A stretch of 64,000 nucleotides of DNA from Gigaspora rosea (GCA_003550325.1 QKWP01000058.1:75904-139903); one strand, 5' to 3'. Shown: positions 1 to 12,894, numbered from the stretch's first letter. The notes: generated by a model not told the origin, from the sequence alone. Translations and numbers: made by a program.

Positions 1-3000
1 GTATTGTCCCGGATGATGTCGATGCTATTGCCCAAATCGTTTGTTCGCCTAATATGAAATATGTAGCTACTACGTTTAAATTTGGTGTATATGAAAAACC
101 TTTCTTTGAAAAATCCGATGAAAAATCTAGTGCTGAGCAGCAAGATGCAGAGGAACTTAATTATAGTACATATAATGAAAATCATGGTAAAATTAGTAAG
201 ATATCCTTGTGGTCAGTAACTGAAACGAAGGAATTGAAAAAAGATACTGAGATTATGGGGCATAAAATAAATGAACCAAAGCCTAAATTATGGGCTGTTT
301 CGGATGATAAGTACATTATATTTAGGACAAGTTATTTTTATTATAATTTTGGTTAATATCTTTACACTATTTCTTTTATTATTCCGTTTTTAATTTATTA
401 ATAAAATATATTAAAAATTTTATTGAAAAATTAGAAATATTGGATGCAAAAGGGGAACGCAAAGAACTCTTTCTTCCTAACCCATATAATTTAGCAAATA
501 ATCTAGCTTTCACCAAAAGTGGCAATCTAGTAGTGGCTCTGACCGAACCTACGAATCAAATATATATATTCCGCCAGAAGCATAATGAATGGATTGAATC
601 GACTAAATTTGAATTGTCATATTTTTGTGATGCCTTCATTACCGTTGAAGGAAAATTGATATTATTTGATGACCAAATATTTCAATTAACTAAATGGGAT
701 ATTAATACATTTACGCTTGAAACAAATTGTATGATCGATTGGTGTTATAAAGTTTTTCATGTAGAAGTAAATCAGGGTGGTGAACTTTTAGCTGTTTATG
801 CTGTTTATTTACATGAAGATACACCAAAAAAATCAAGGCTTTACATTTATTCTCTTAAAAATGGAATTAATATGGCCATTCGTAAGTTTATTTTAATTAA
901 TATTTATTTATATTACTATAATCTAATATTTTTCAGCTTAAAAATATTTCAAAAAAATATATATATATATTACACCAGGTGATTACGACGAAAGCAGGAT
1001 TGTGGAAAGCATGTATTTTATTGCTTATGAAGTTGGGGAACGCCTACTTATTAGATCACGTAATCCATTTAACGATGAATTGTATATTGAATTAGTGAAT
1101 CCATTTACGCTTAAAACCCCTGTTTCTGCTAAGAAATTACTTGAATCTAATGAGATTCGAGATCCTTTTATAATAAAATCTGATAAAAAATCAGATAATA
1201 TTATCGGTATTATCGGTGTAATAAATTACAATTATTTGGGCATTTGTGAACTACTTGACCTATTTCAAACGGATTGGATAACATATTTACGGAAGGAGCT
1301 CGGCGACTATAATAGGATATTTGTACTTTCTGACACTGAATTTATTGAAAAAATGATCAAAAATGAATTAGCTATAGCTACAGAAAAATATTTCACTAAT
1401 CCAGAGATTTCCCCAGAGATTGATGATAAACCTACTTTTGAGGGTAAATTTTTGAAATGGAAGTTATCTTTTAAAAACCCTAATACACCTGGGTCTGTGA
1501 TTGAAATTGAAGTCAAAGTATTAGATCAAATTAGTGGTGATTGGAGACCAGTAGAGGTGGAATCTAAAAGAACAGTAACTCCTAACTTTCAACCTCCAGA
1601 ACACACAAGACAGCTAAAAATTATGCGATGTGAATGTCTTAATAATGATGACCTATTCATGTTATCTAACTTTGGAGTTTTAATTTGGACAGTTTATCCA
1701 CCAAAAGGGATTAGATTACATTATTACTGGGGAAGAGCAAGAATAAGAAATGAAAAAAGATTTAATTTATATTTGGGAAATGTGGAGAATAATCCATTTT
1801 ACATACCTCTCAACTTAAAACCCTACGTCAACGCATTTCCTAATTCAAAATTTCAGATCATAATTAAAAATAAAAACTTGACATTTGGCGATAAAAAAGA
1901 ATTTTATTTTAAAGAATTATTAGATGGCTATATTTCTGATAGATATTTTATAATCAATTACGGTTCAATTTTAATGGATACCTTTTTATTTTTAAAAGAA
2001 GATGAGTGGGTTGAAAAATTTTGCCAAACATGTTATGAGTTAGCCTTTTCAGTCGAAGGTCTTAGATCTACCTCAGATATTCAATTATTATCCATCATAA
2101 TTAAAATTTTTCCACAATTATCACAAAGACATCCGCTTTATTTGGCTAGATTTTTATCTCAAACTGCATTTGTGACGCCATTAGTTGATCTTGAACTGAT
2201 ATTGGATAGTGATATTATTAAAGAATCAAGTTCACCACACCTATACCATTTTGGAACTTATAATAACTTAGTAAAAAGTGATACCTTAATTGAAACCTTT
2301 ATTTCAAGAATTACTTTTTTTTGGAATAAGTTAATTGGTAAAACTGAATCCGATTTTGTATTCTCTCAAACACCCAAACCCGTTGACGACATTCGCTTAG
2401 ATGCTGAAGCTAAAATCAAACTTCTTATTCCTTTTCCTAATTTTGTTAATTATCCTAAAGAATATAACGTTTGGAGTGAATTTCTTAATCCGTATCCTAG
2501 TTGCTTTATAAGCTTTGATGATTTCTCATTTTGCAAAATCTGGAATGGTGAAGCGATTATTAATTTTAAATGGAATACATTCGGTAGAAAATATTATTTA
2601 GTAATTTGGACAATATATATAATCTTTGCTTGTAGTTTTATGATGGTTGCCACATTTTCCAATAACATTTATCAAAATTTTTTCTTAACTACTGCTATTA
2701 TCCTTGGATTTTGATATCTATTTTTTGAAATTCGTCAATTTTTTTACTCACCTTTACGCTATTTTTCAAGTACTTGGAACCATATAGGTAATTCCTTATT
2801 TAAATGAAATGGATATTTATTTCTACAATATATACTTATGTATTAATTTTAATTTAAATAGATCTTATTGCTATAATATCTACTATATTAACATCCATTT
2901 ATTGGTTAAGGAATGGTACTGCTTCAATTTGGGCCATTACACTTTCGACCTTATTTCTTGAATTGAAATTTATTATTTTTTTTCGATTTCTGCCGTTTTT

Positions 3001-4039
3001 TGGAAGTTATTTAGCCATTATTATGAATACAATAGACAAAGTATTATCTTTTTAAATAATTTTTGGATTTATTATACTTACATTTGCACACGCTTTATAC
3101 CTTTTGTTACAATCTACATCTGAGATATCGCAAACTTCAAACAATGGTATTCGATTAATTCATTGGCATGTAATTATTTTTATTAAAATAGTTAATAATA
3201 AGTTTTCTTATAAATATATGTTTAGATTCAAATGCAAATATGTTCGAACAATTTGGTTCTGTAACTCTCGCAGCTTTTTTTATGATAATTACAGGTAATT
3301 TATATATATTATATTATTACATTAAATATTAATACATATTTATATAATATATATTATTATAGGAGATTTAACTCCTGTTTCATTATGGATTTCAAATAAT
3401 GATACTATAATAATGCTACTAATCATCTTATTTTCATTTTTTATCCTAATTTATTTAATGAATTTATTCATTGGTATCCTTAGTAATCTAATTAATGATA
3501 CAAATAGTCATGCTTCTTACTTGGCATTAAAAAGAGAGGTATAATATTAATTTGTTTAAAATAAAAAATAAATAAAATAAAATTTTAATTTATTTATATG
3601 TTTTATTTAGATTCTTAGAGAAATTGAGTTATTTTATTTGTTACCTCATCAAAGAAGAAAGAATAACTGGTTTCCAAATATTTTGTAAGTTGTTAAATAA
3701 ACCGAATTAAATTATTAAAAATTTTAATAAAATTTGTATTTTTGCATTTATAATAATAGCTTTTATCAAGTTAGTGCATATGAACTTAGAAAATTATTTA
3801 TTAAAATTAAAGCGGGTGATTGGGATTCAATTGAAAAACCTTTTATTTCTCAAATACTTTTAAAAGTTACTCAATCTGATGACTATAAAGAATTTCATAA
3901 ACTAGAAGAAAAAATCTATGAAGTTAAAGACTTAACAAAATCGTTAGAGCAAAAATCGGAAATACAAATGGAAGAAATTGCAACAATTAAAAATTTGATT
4001 ACAAATTTAACAAATAGATTAGCAGAAAAAAATATATAA
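1..4039 (+). pseudogene. Channel-family gene, copy A (5' end outside window), decayed
   Basis: This is a copy of the propeller-like plus ion-channel gene described at 26037-30039. Exons by GT-AG sites and alignment to that copy: before 1-351, 435-881, 979-2787, 2862-3146, 3226-3294, 3363-3538, 3611-3684 and 3760-4039. Exon 3 has TGA where the other arm has a Trp codon (2712-2714, just after the second predicted membrane helix), and lacks 9 bp in the loop before that helix. Exon 4 has a further stop near 3052, from a lost T in a T-run. The protein would end before most of the channel domain, so I call it a pseudogene. The last exon, a Lys/Glu-rich probable coiled coil, is still open and nearly identical to its counterpart. 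Confidence 0.85.
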
Positions 4040-4806
4040 TAATTTATCGCGTTTGTCTTTTTTTTCGAATAATCTAATTATTTTGTTTAAAAGTAAAAAG
4101 TTTCAAAATTTCTCTTAGCATTCACTTCTCCAATCTTGTATCTAGCAATGTACAAGAATTGGCAGTAGGTTTGGCCTAAAAATATTGAAAATTTTGGTTT
4201 CATAAGGAGATAATAATTTGTCTTCTATCGACATAAAGCCATTTAAATTCATTTATAAGTCATAATGTTTTTACTTGACTTCGAAGATAATTTTAAACAT
4301 CGAATCTTATCATGTTGATATTGAAAATTTTCACCCAACGAAAAAAATATATATATATATATACAATATTGATGATTAGAAATTTGATAATCTTGGGTAC
4401 GTATAAATTTGTCATTATTCTTGCTTGATTTCTTTATCAAAACATTATGAACTTTATGAAGATACATGATGGGAGTAGCAAGTTCGAGTCCACAGAACAC
4501 TTGTAGAAGTGATCATTAAGTGATGACACTCGTTGCTACGATCTGCTTAGTCGAATAGATTCCTCCTGTTCATTTGTCATGTGTAACAATAAAATCGTAT
4601 CACGATGCAATCGGGTGACTTTAACCCGGGTGAAAATAGAATTTCCATAATATTATTGCTAAATTGTGAGAACCCCAATCAGATAAAAATATATCTTCAG
4701 AATAATTTAGCAAATGCCATAAGGAATAAAATTAATAGTATTACAAGAATTATTTTAAATCCACATGTTTCTATACAACGATTTAAGTAAATTATCATGC
4801 AAGATT
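4040..4806. other. Arm spacer downstream of copy A, no firm gene
   Basis: No gene is supported. A 61-codon frame at 4605-4790 is kept in the other arm (25287-25472) with about one residue changed, but that is expected from the DNA duplication alone. A GTTCGAGTCC stretch near 4471 resembles a tRNA B box without a cloverleaf. The block also exists at 25271-26036. Confidence 0.6.
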
Positions 4807-4810
4807 TTAA

Positions 4811-5064
4811 TCCACGCTAAGTTGATTTTTCGTTTTGAATTACAGGGATTTCAAAATTCCGGACTGAGGATGATTATTATTATTATTATTAAATTATATC
4901 TAACGTTAAAATAACTGCAAAAATATTTTTTGTTTTGCATTACATGAAATCCATGAATCTGGAACTTGAACCGATCGATCGGCCTTTTATGTTTTTTTTT
5001 ATGTCGGTCCTATCGAATGATTGGGAAAATAAATGCAAAAATCGAATAATAGACACAACTGGCA

Positions 5065-5142
<78 letters not shown>

Positions 5143-5182
5143 GACGGTGGGTAATGCAAACGAAAATCAACTTTGCGTGGAT
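4811..5182. mobile_element. Small TIR element with long A-run, flanked by TTAA (left-arm copy)
   Basis: The ends are inverted repeats: TCCACGCTAAGTTGATTTTT on the left and the complement of AAATCAACTTTGCGTGGAT on the right, extending about 34 bp. TTAA sits directly outside both ends (4807-4810 and 5183-5186), as piggyBac-type insertion would leave. Inside is a 73-base A-run (5068-5140). The same element is at 24931-25266 with a 37-base run, so it was there before the arm duplication. There is no coding sequence. The superfamily rests only on TTAA. Confidence 0.6.
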
Positions 5183-5411
5183 TTAACTTTTATTTATTGG
5201 TAATAATGCGAATACAGGAATAGGGTTATTCGTTTATTTTTCATACATGACCCTGGTCTGTTATATTCCATCAATTTTTAAACCATGTAGTAAACCCAGG
5301 GTTTAGTACGCGCTGTGAGGTTATATCATGAAATGAAAAAATTTAAAGTGCATACACACTTTTATTTACAATAGTCATTCTAATAAAACAAACCGTATTT
5401 GATTATTACTT

Positions 5412-5541
5412 GTTATTTAATGGATATCTGTGAATACGGGATATTCCACAGATTAATAGTAAAAACCACGTGGCCGAAGGCCACGTGGTTTTTACTATTA
5501 TCCTGTGGAATATCCCGTATCACAGATATCCATTAAATAAC
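5412..5541. repeat. 130-bp near-perfect hairpin
   Basis: Two arms of about 64 bp pair around a 3-base GAA loop (5476-5478). The inner stem is AACCACGTGGCC against GGCCACGTGGTT, and the outer end is GTTATTTAATGGATATCTGT against its complement. Only a few mismatches or single-base indels are visible, so it is young or maintained. It starts a few bases inside the inner edge of the left inverted-repeat arm and ends next to the Crypton-like element's left terminus. Confidence 0.9.
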
Positions 5542-5690
5542 TTGCTTATCCCATACACCGGCGGAATTACGTCATTCGTCATACTTTCTTAATAAGGTAA
5601 GATATTTAAATAAAATTAGATCGATCTTTTTTTTTCTTTTTTACATATCGATATACATTTACATTTTTTTATGAATAGATACATTTTATA

Positions 5691-7511
5691 ATGAGAGTTA
5701 ATGCCGCACCTACCAATGATGAGGTTCTTGAATTACAAAACCTCTCCCGTGTTGAGAACACTGATAAGTGCACTGCAAAGTGGTTACGTTCAGTTGAACG
5801 TTTTCGTGAAACTGCAAATTATGAAACTCTTCTTGAAAATATTGGGGAGCTAACTGAATTAGAAGATTTTCTTTGCAGGTTTCTTACCTGGTTAAAACGG
5901 TTGGACGGAAACGACTATAAAGCAGAAAGTCTGCATAACTGTTATTCCTCCCTAGCCCGCTATTTGAGAGAGTATAGTGTGATCAAGCCATGCAACCTGT
6001 GGGATTCGTATCGTTTTAGCAAAACCTTACGGACACTTGATGGTAAAATGAAGAAGCTTCAAAGAGAAGGTTTAGGAGAAACTGAAAAAGCATCAGCATT
6101 AACTTCGGAGGAGATTTTTCATATACTAGATCATAAGACAATGCAACCTGATGATAACGAAGGTTTGACGCGACATGTATTCTTTTGGCTATCACTTCTT
6201 TGTGGCCTCCGAGGTGGTGATGCTGAAAGAATTGCTTTTAATGATATTTCTCGCCGTAATGATGATGGTCTTTATCTAACCTTTAATTACGAGAAAAACA
6301 ATCAACGCGGTGCATTAAAACGGAACAAATATGGAAAAAGTTCAGCAAGAAAAATACCAATTCCTCCTGATCAAGCCAATAACCGTTTTAAACCAATTAG
6401 AGATATTCTATATATGATTTCTTTACGTCCTAATCATGCTTGTGCCTCCTTATTTTTGGAAACGACACGAGCAGAAAAGGGTTAATGTCTTTTTTTTTAT
6501 TGTTTATTTACAGTACTAATAATATTTTTTAACTTCTATTTTTATTAGATAAAAAGAAGGGCATTTGGTTTAAATCCAGCCGATGGGGTCCAATAAATTA
6601 AACACAATGATGGCAAAAATCGCAAGTCTAACGGGTATTAGTCTTGATAACGAGCGTAAAATATCAAATCATTCTTTACGTCGAACAGCAATTCAACGGC
6701 TCAAAGATCTTGATGTTCCAGAAGATGAACGAATGGAATTTTCTGGACATCGGAGCCGTGAAGGAATTCGTGCCTACAATAATCCTAATGATAGTCAAAA
6801 ACTTCGTAATACATCAATGCTAATTCCCTTGGATGTTGATGATATGCCTTATGAAGAGTTTGAGTATTTTCCTGGATGGAATTATCTGGATTACGATAGG
6901 AAGATGACCATGACGAAGGTATGTACATTTTACCATACTCCTTTTTTTTTTAAAAAAAAATTTATTTTTACGATTTTCAACTACAAAAACTTTCCAATGA
7001 AACATCGAAAGAACCATCACATGAACCATTGCATGAACCATCGTGTGAACCATCAGATAAATTCTCGTATGAACCATCGTACGAACTATTGGATTCGGAT
7101 GAACAATCGCATGAACAATCGCACGAACAATCGCACGAACAATCGCACGAACAATCGCATCATCCAAAAAAAACTTATAATTCAAAGGCATTACGCAAAT
7201 CAAAGCTATTCGAACCATTTAAGCCACCTGCACGTATATCAACTTCATTAAACAAACCATCACACGTCCTCAAACCTTCTAATCTTTCCAATATTCAACA
7301 ATCATCAAATATTCAGCAACAATCGAATATTCAGCAACCATTACATAACTCTCGGCCTTCACATTCAAGATCCTCTACGCCATCAAATGAATTATCTGAT
7401 CGCTTTTCTCCTTACATTCCTCCAACTTATCAAGATATTATAAATTATAACAATAAAAATGCAAAGAATAGTGATAAGGAAATTCATTACCATTTCCATT
7501 ACCATTTTTAA
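5691..7511 (+). pseudogene. Crypton-type tyrosine recombinase, one frameshift
   Basis: The protein resembles the Crypton-derived tyrosine recombinase domain (the DUF3504/ZMYM2-like group) that is multicopy in Glomeromycotina. The catalytic set is readable: Arg in GLRGGD (residue 174), HSLRR (H-x-x-R, from 6670), GHRS (about 6747) and Tyr in RAYNNP (about 6772). The first exon, 5691-6480, is followed by a 68-bp GT-AG intron (6481-6548). Exon 2 opens as DKKKGIWFKSSRW but must change frame near 6580 to continue as MGSNKLNTMMAK; one base seems to be missing there. A second intron starts near 6919, though no clean acceptor AG is visible. The C-terminal part is disordered, Pro/Ser/Gln-rich, with 12-bp tandem units reading HEQS (7099-7158). 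The active site is complete but the reading frame is broken once, or there is an unusual splice. Confidence 0.75.
7099..7158 (+). repeat. 12-bp tandem coding repeat (HEQS)
   Basis: Five consecutive units of the form GAACAATCGCAY lie in the C-terminal coding region of the Crypton-like recombinase. Degenerate upstream units of the same length read HEP(S/L), suggesting that the whole tail grew by 12-bp expansion. Confidence 0.85.
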
Positions 7512-7712
7512 TTTTTAATTGCAAATGTAATAAAAATGCAAGATTTTTTATTGCATTTATTGCTTTTATTAATGACAATTTTAAAATCAAGTTCCGGCCA
7601 TTAATCACGTGCATTTATTATAACGAATTTATTAATAACATATAAATACTTATTAATAATGTATGAGAATACGTAGGATTTTTTCCACCGGTGTATACAT
7701 AGTACCCATGGG

Positions 7713-10700
7713 ATAAGCAGCATAATTATCCGTATCATTAATTAGATTACTAAGGATACCAATAAATAAATTCATTAAGTAAATTAGGATGAAAAATGAA
7801 AAAAAGACCATTAATATCATTACTATAGTATTGTTATTTGAAACCCATAGTGAAATAGGAGTTAAATCTCCTAATAATGAATATATTCAATAAATATTAA
7901 CGTTTATTTAATACAATAATAAAATCTATATAAATTACCTGTAATGATCATATAAAAAGATGCAAGCGTTGCAGAACCAAATTGTTTGAACATATTTGTA
8001 TTTGAACCTAAACATATATTTAAAAGAAAACTTATTGTTGTTAACTTTTTTAAATAAAAATAATTACAATCCAATAAATTCATTGAATACCATTGGAACT
8101 TTGCGATATCTCAGATGTAGATTGCAACAAGAGATATAAAGCATGTGCAAACGCAAAGATAATAAGTCCAAAAATTATTAAAAAAGAAAATACTTTATCT
8201 ATTGTATTCATAATAATTGCTAAATAACTTCCAAAAAATGGCATAAATCGGAAAAAAAGAATAAATTTTAATTCAAGAAATAAAGTTGAAAACGTGATGG
8301 CCCATATTGAAACTGTGCCATTCATTAACCAATAAATAGATGTTAATATGGTAGATATTATAGCAAGAAGATCTATTAAGCTAAAGTAATATATAAGTAT
8401 ACATAAATAAATAGTAAATTTAATAAGGAATTTACCTATATAATTCCAAGTACTTGAAAAATAATATAGAGGCGAGAAATAAAGTTGACGAAATTCAAAA
8501 AATAAGTGCCAAAGTCCAAGAATAACAGCAATACTTAAAAAAAAAATTTGATAATTCCAAGAAATGTTATCAGACAAAGTGACGACTGTAATAAAACTAC
8601 AAGCAAATATAGTATATATTGCCCAAATTGCTAAATAATATTTTCTACCAAAGGTTTTCCATTTAAAATTAATTATTGCTTCACCATTCCAGGATTTGTA
8701 AAATGATAAATCATTAAAGTTTATAAAACAACTGGGATACGGATTACGTAATTCATTCCAAGCGCTATATTCTTTAGGATAATTAACAAAATTTGGAAGT
8801 GGAATAAGAAGTTTAATTTTATCCTCAGAACCTGGATGCAGATCCATAAATTAGCTTATTCCAATAATGAATAATTTTTAAAATAAAGACATTAATTAAA
8901 GAAGGTTTTTCTATGTTATGGTAAGTTCCAAAATGGCATAGATGTGGAGTAGTCGATTCTTTAGTAATAATCTCACTCTCCGGTGTCAATTCAGAATCAT
9001 CCAACGGTGTTACAAACGAAGTTTGAGATAAAAATCTAGCTAAATAAACCGAATGCCTTTGTAATAATTGAGGAAAGACTTCACTTATAATTGATAATAA
9101 TTGAATATTTAAGACCATTACTTGAGAATACAAAGTTATAACATGATTTACAAAATTTCTCAACCCATTCATCTTCTTTTAAAAATAAAAAGGTTTTCAT
9201 TAGTGATGAACCATAATTAATGATGAAAAATTTGTCGGAAATATAGTCTTCTAATAATTCTTTAAAAAAGTATTGTTTTTGATCAGTTTGATCACCAAAT
9301 GACAAGTTTTTATTTTTAATTATGATCTGAAATTTTGAGTCAGGAAATGCGTTAGTGTATGGTTTTAAGTCAGAAGGTAAATTGAATGAGTTGTCATGTC
9401 CGAAATATAAATTGAATCTTTTTCCACTTCTAATTCTTGCTCTTCCCCAATAATAATTCCTTTTGGCGGATAAACTGTCCAAATTAAGATTCCAAAAGTA
9501 GTTAACATGAGTAAATCATCATTCTTAAGACATTTACATCGTATAATCTTTAGCGCTTCCTGATGTTCTGGAGGTTGAAAGTTAGGATTTATGGTTCTTT
9601 TAGATTCACCGTCTACTGGCCTCCACTTTTCATCATCGTATACTGATACTGGTCTCCCTCGAATCTTTAATAGGGCCTCAATTTCAATCAAAACAAAACC
9701 AGTATTTATACGGGATTTATAATATAAATTCCATTTCAAAAAGCTACCTTTAAAAGTATATTTTTTAGCCTTCTCTGGTGGAACCTTTGATTTAGTGAAA
9801 TCTTTTTCTTTTCCAGACAATTCATTATTAATCATCTTTGCAATGTATTCAGTGTCAGAGAGAACAAATAACTTATTATAATCTCCAAGCTCTTCCCGTA
9901 TATTAGGAATCCAATTCTTTCGAACTAGCCTATAAATGTCTAATTTATCATCTATTATCCCGACAACCTTATCGGATTTTTTATCAGATTTTATTATAAA
10001 AATGTCTCGAGTCCACACGTCAGTGTTAAATAGTTCCACAGCAGAAATAGGATTTTTAAGCGTAAATGGATCCATTAAGTAAATAAACAATATCTTATTA
10101 TACGGATCTTGCGTCCTTACATGTAGGCGTTCCCCAGCTTCATAAGCAATAAAGTAGATTTTGTCTACAATAATATCTTCTTTACATTCATCTGTTAAGA
10201 ATTTTTAAGAATTTTTTTGGAACATTTTAAGTTAAAAATATTAGATCATAATACTTGAATACCAATTAATATAAAATAGACATACAAAAAGCAATCTTCA
10301 TCCCAGTTTTAAGTGAATAAATGTAAATTCTAGATTTTTTTAGTGTTTCATCCTTCACAAAATCAGCATAAACAGCTAAAAGCTCACCACCTTGATTTAC
10401 TTCTATAAGCTTAACTTTATAGCACCAATCAATCAAACAGCTTGTTTCAAGTTTTAATGTATTAATATTCCATTTAGTTAATTGAAATGTCTTGTCATCG
10501 AATAATATCAAGTTTCCTTCATTTATAATGAAGGCATTGCAAAAATATGATAAATCGAAACTAGAAGAACAAATCCATTCTTTAAGTTTGTTCAGTTTGA
10601 ATACACATATACGATACACAGGTTCGGTCAAAGCCACTAATAGTTCGCCGCTTTGGATGAAAGCTAGCTGGTTTACTAAATTGTGGTTGTCAGGAAAGGA

Positions 10701-11180
10701 GAGCTTGCTTTCTCCTTTTTCGGCGTCGAACATTTCTAACTTTCAATAAAAAATTTTAATATAATATATAAAACAGAAAAATAAAGAAAAATACAAGAAA
10801 TTAAAGATAATAACCAAAATTATAATATGAATAGTTTGTCTTAAATACAATATGTTTATAATCAGAAACAGCCCATAATATAGGTTTTACATCCATTATC
10901 TGATGTCTCATAATAGTAGATATTTTCTCTAATTTGTTTGATTTAGTTACTGACCATAAAGTTGCTTCCGTAAATTTACAATCATCTTCATCATACACGG
11001 AAATATACGTAGTACTGTAGTTACATATTTCATTCTAGGTGAACAAACGATTTGAGCAAATTTAACTTCCACGGAATCACAAGTTGAAGAATAAGAACCT
11101 CCTGAGCTGTCTAAATATCCTTTTTCTTCAATTTGAATGATAGTTGAATTTTCATCATTATCATAAAAAGTGGTTTCCAT
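7713..11180 (-). pseudogene. Channel-family gene, copy B, 3' end cut off by the Crypton-like element
   Basis: Minus-strand copy, exons by homology: 11180-10815, 10735-10286, 10191-8436, 8372-8091, 8007-7939 and 7870 to about 7713, where the Crypton-like element begins. The last two exons are absent. The N-terminus starts METTFYDNDENS. Exon 1 has a frameshift near 11010. Exon 3 lacks about 10 bp where the best copy reads IRLHYYWGR, and is split into at least three frames. The membrane helices are still readable (YYLAIWAIYTIFACSFITVV, LLAIISTILTSIYWL). It is more diverged from the arm copies than they are from each other. Confidence 0.85.
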
Positions 11181-11923
11181 AATTTAATTTGTTAAAACTT
11201 TTTTCTTACGAAAGTAATATTATAGAGGTTATAGATTATGTTCGTATTTACAAAAAAATCTTTATACAGAAGGCTTAATTATTTGTTTACAAAAAGGCTT
11301 CTATATTTAATTAAAGTTACATACCAAGAATTTTTCAATTCCAGGCCCGCTTTATTGAATTTATTATTTTCGCGCAAGGTCTTTGATTTGAAAATTCGAA
11401 CCAATTATTGCTGCCTCAGCAGCTACAATGAATTTTATATTATTCCACTAAAATTGCATGAAATCGCATGCTTCATCTAATACACTTTTAATTCATTTAA
11501 TGATTTTTATTCATTATAATTTGAAACCGTAGTGAGTATACACTAAAACTGCATGGCGAAACAACCGTACGTAAATATTTCTATTTTTGCCTCAAAATTC
11601 TGTTAGATTTCAAGCGAATATAAACTGGTTTCAGTCATATAGAGTAACGTATGAAGATGAAAAGCCACAAGGCGGTGAGTGTGTAGGTGCGACAGCAGAG
11701 AAAAGCACAACAAATAACATATCGATTAAGTCACTAAATATTTACTCCACAAAAAATTTACCTTTCGATAATCACGATCATTTGTCAATCAATAAATGTT
11801 TAAAGATATTAAGACTGAATTACTGAATATGATTGATGATATTTCACATAGCCTCTTCATGAACCAGACAATCAAATAGTGAAATTGTTAAATACGTATG
11901 AGATTTGTCGCGCCAAATTCGTA

Positions 11924-12086
11924 GTGTTACTCGAAATTTGATTTTTGATCAAACATTGATATCTCGGTTTTAGTGATCAGATCTAGAGTGATCAGATCTA
12001 GATGATTCGAATCGCCTCGATAAGACGATTCTAGCGATCATCAGATTACAAGATTGATCAAAATCAAATTCGCGTAACGTTGCGAA
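11924..12086. mobile_element. Small TIR element, present in both duplicated blocks
   Basis: The ends pair as inverted repeats around AAATTTGATTTTTGATCAA and TTGATCAAAATCAAATTCG. Between them are GATCAGATCTAG repeats. An equivalent copy lies at about 33970-34125 in the second block, so insertion predates that duplication. It has no coding capacity. Confidence 0.55.
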
Positions 12087-12212
12087 ATTTGTTGAAAATA
12101 AAAAAAAAAATGATGTTTGATTATTTTGTTACTCACCTAAACTAACCTGTAATAACTTGATTCCGAGGGAATTAATATAGTATTAACCAATGTGATAATG
12201 CTTTGCTGTCAC

Positions 12213-12545
12213 TAGTGTTACAAATCAAAAATCGAATAATCTATTAGTTAATCGATTTAGCAATTAATCGATTTTATTAGACAATTAATCGACTGTTAAC
12301 GATTAACTGATTATTCGATTAGTCGGTTAATCGATTAGCTGACTAATCGACTAGTTGTTTATATGGTATCACTTGCAATTAGTAGCTACGCAATATTCAA
12401 GCTATTTTAATATACCAACTAATTGATTAGTCAAATAATCGATTAATAGACTAATCGATTAATCGATTAGTTGTGTTTTAATCGATTGTTAAAAAATTTT
12501 TGGCCAACTAATCAATTCCATTTTTTGGTTCGATTTGTAACATTA
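12213..12545. mobile_element. hAT-type small element with 8-bp target duplication
   Basis: The ends are TAGTGTTACAAATC and the complement of GATTTGTAACATTA. The 8-bp flanks are GCTGTCAC (12205-12212) and GCTTTCAC (12546-12553), one mismatch. The matching site in the second block (about 34256) is empty and reads GCTGTCACATGCTTC, which proves insertion after duplication or loss from the other copy. The interior is made of repeated ATTAATCGATT-like units on both strands. Confidence 0.85.
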
Positions 12546-12894
12546 GCTTTCACATGCTTCAAAGTTTTCTTATAGACTCGAAAAAATATCTGAATTTTTC
12601 TTAAACAATTAATTTAAGTTCAAGTAATAAATAAAATGTGTCTTCAGCGCCATAACCATTGAGTTGAACACTTAATCACATATTGCACTCGGTTTACAAG
12701 GCAAGCTGCAGACCTCCACTACGTATTCGGTCTGAAAAGGGCGAATTGAGAATTCAGTAACTATGCATTTAACCTGTTAGATGAGCAGCTTTAAGACTAT
12801 TCACATAAAAATGCTTAATATGCCATTTTGCAGATTCTTTCTCTACAAAGTGAAATTAGATGAATTGCGCAAAACATGATAAGAAGCCCTACTA

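Larger units (their letters stand above)
1..5405. repeat. Left arm of a large inverted repeat
   Basis: This stretch is the reverse complement of 24711-30092. Equivalent positions sum to about 30093 at the outer end and about 30076 near the inner end, the difference being small indels. The arms share the whole channel gene, its introns and a TIR element with a homopolymer. Similarity stops at the shared TATTTGATTA next to 5405. Position 1 falls inside exon 1 of the gene, so this arm continues to the left of the window. The arms differ by substitutions and indels (A-run 73 against T-run 37, a 9-bp gene deletion), so they are diverged copies and not one sequence assembled twice. Confidence 0.95.
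5543..7718 (+). mobile_element. Crypton-like tyrosine-recombinase element
   Basis: A recombinase gene lies between short inverted ends: TGCTTATCCCATACACCGG on the left, and on the right a sequence whose complement begins TGCTTATCCCAT and again contains TACACCGG about 15 bp further in. The right end lies inside the penultimate coding part of channel copy B, which has no sequence beyond it. The left end abuts the 130-bp hairpin. Known Cryptons usually lack TIRs, so these ends need comparison with other copies. No target duplication can be read because the two flanks come from different sequences. Confidence 0.7.

Noticed and set aside
4455-4490. tRNA B-box-like GTTCGAGTCC, repeated in the other arm
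   Set aside because: No A box at the right distance, no acceptor stem and no T-loop pairing; the second copy is due to the arm duplication.
4605-4790. 61-codon frame conserved in both arms (also 25287-25472)
   Set aside because: The arms are similar throughout, including non-coding parts, so frame conservation is expected without selection.
5068-5140. Long A-run as a LINE or SINE tail
   Set aside because: It lies inside an element with inverted ends and TTAA flanks, with no reverse transcriptase or Pol III promoter near it.
6820-7218. 132-codon minus-strand frame with Val/Arg/Ala/His repeats
   Set aside because: It is the reverse reading of the 12-bp coding repeat in the Crypton-like recombinase.
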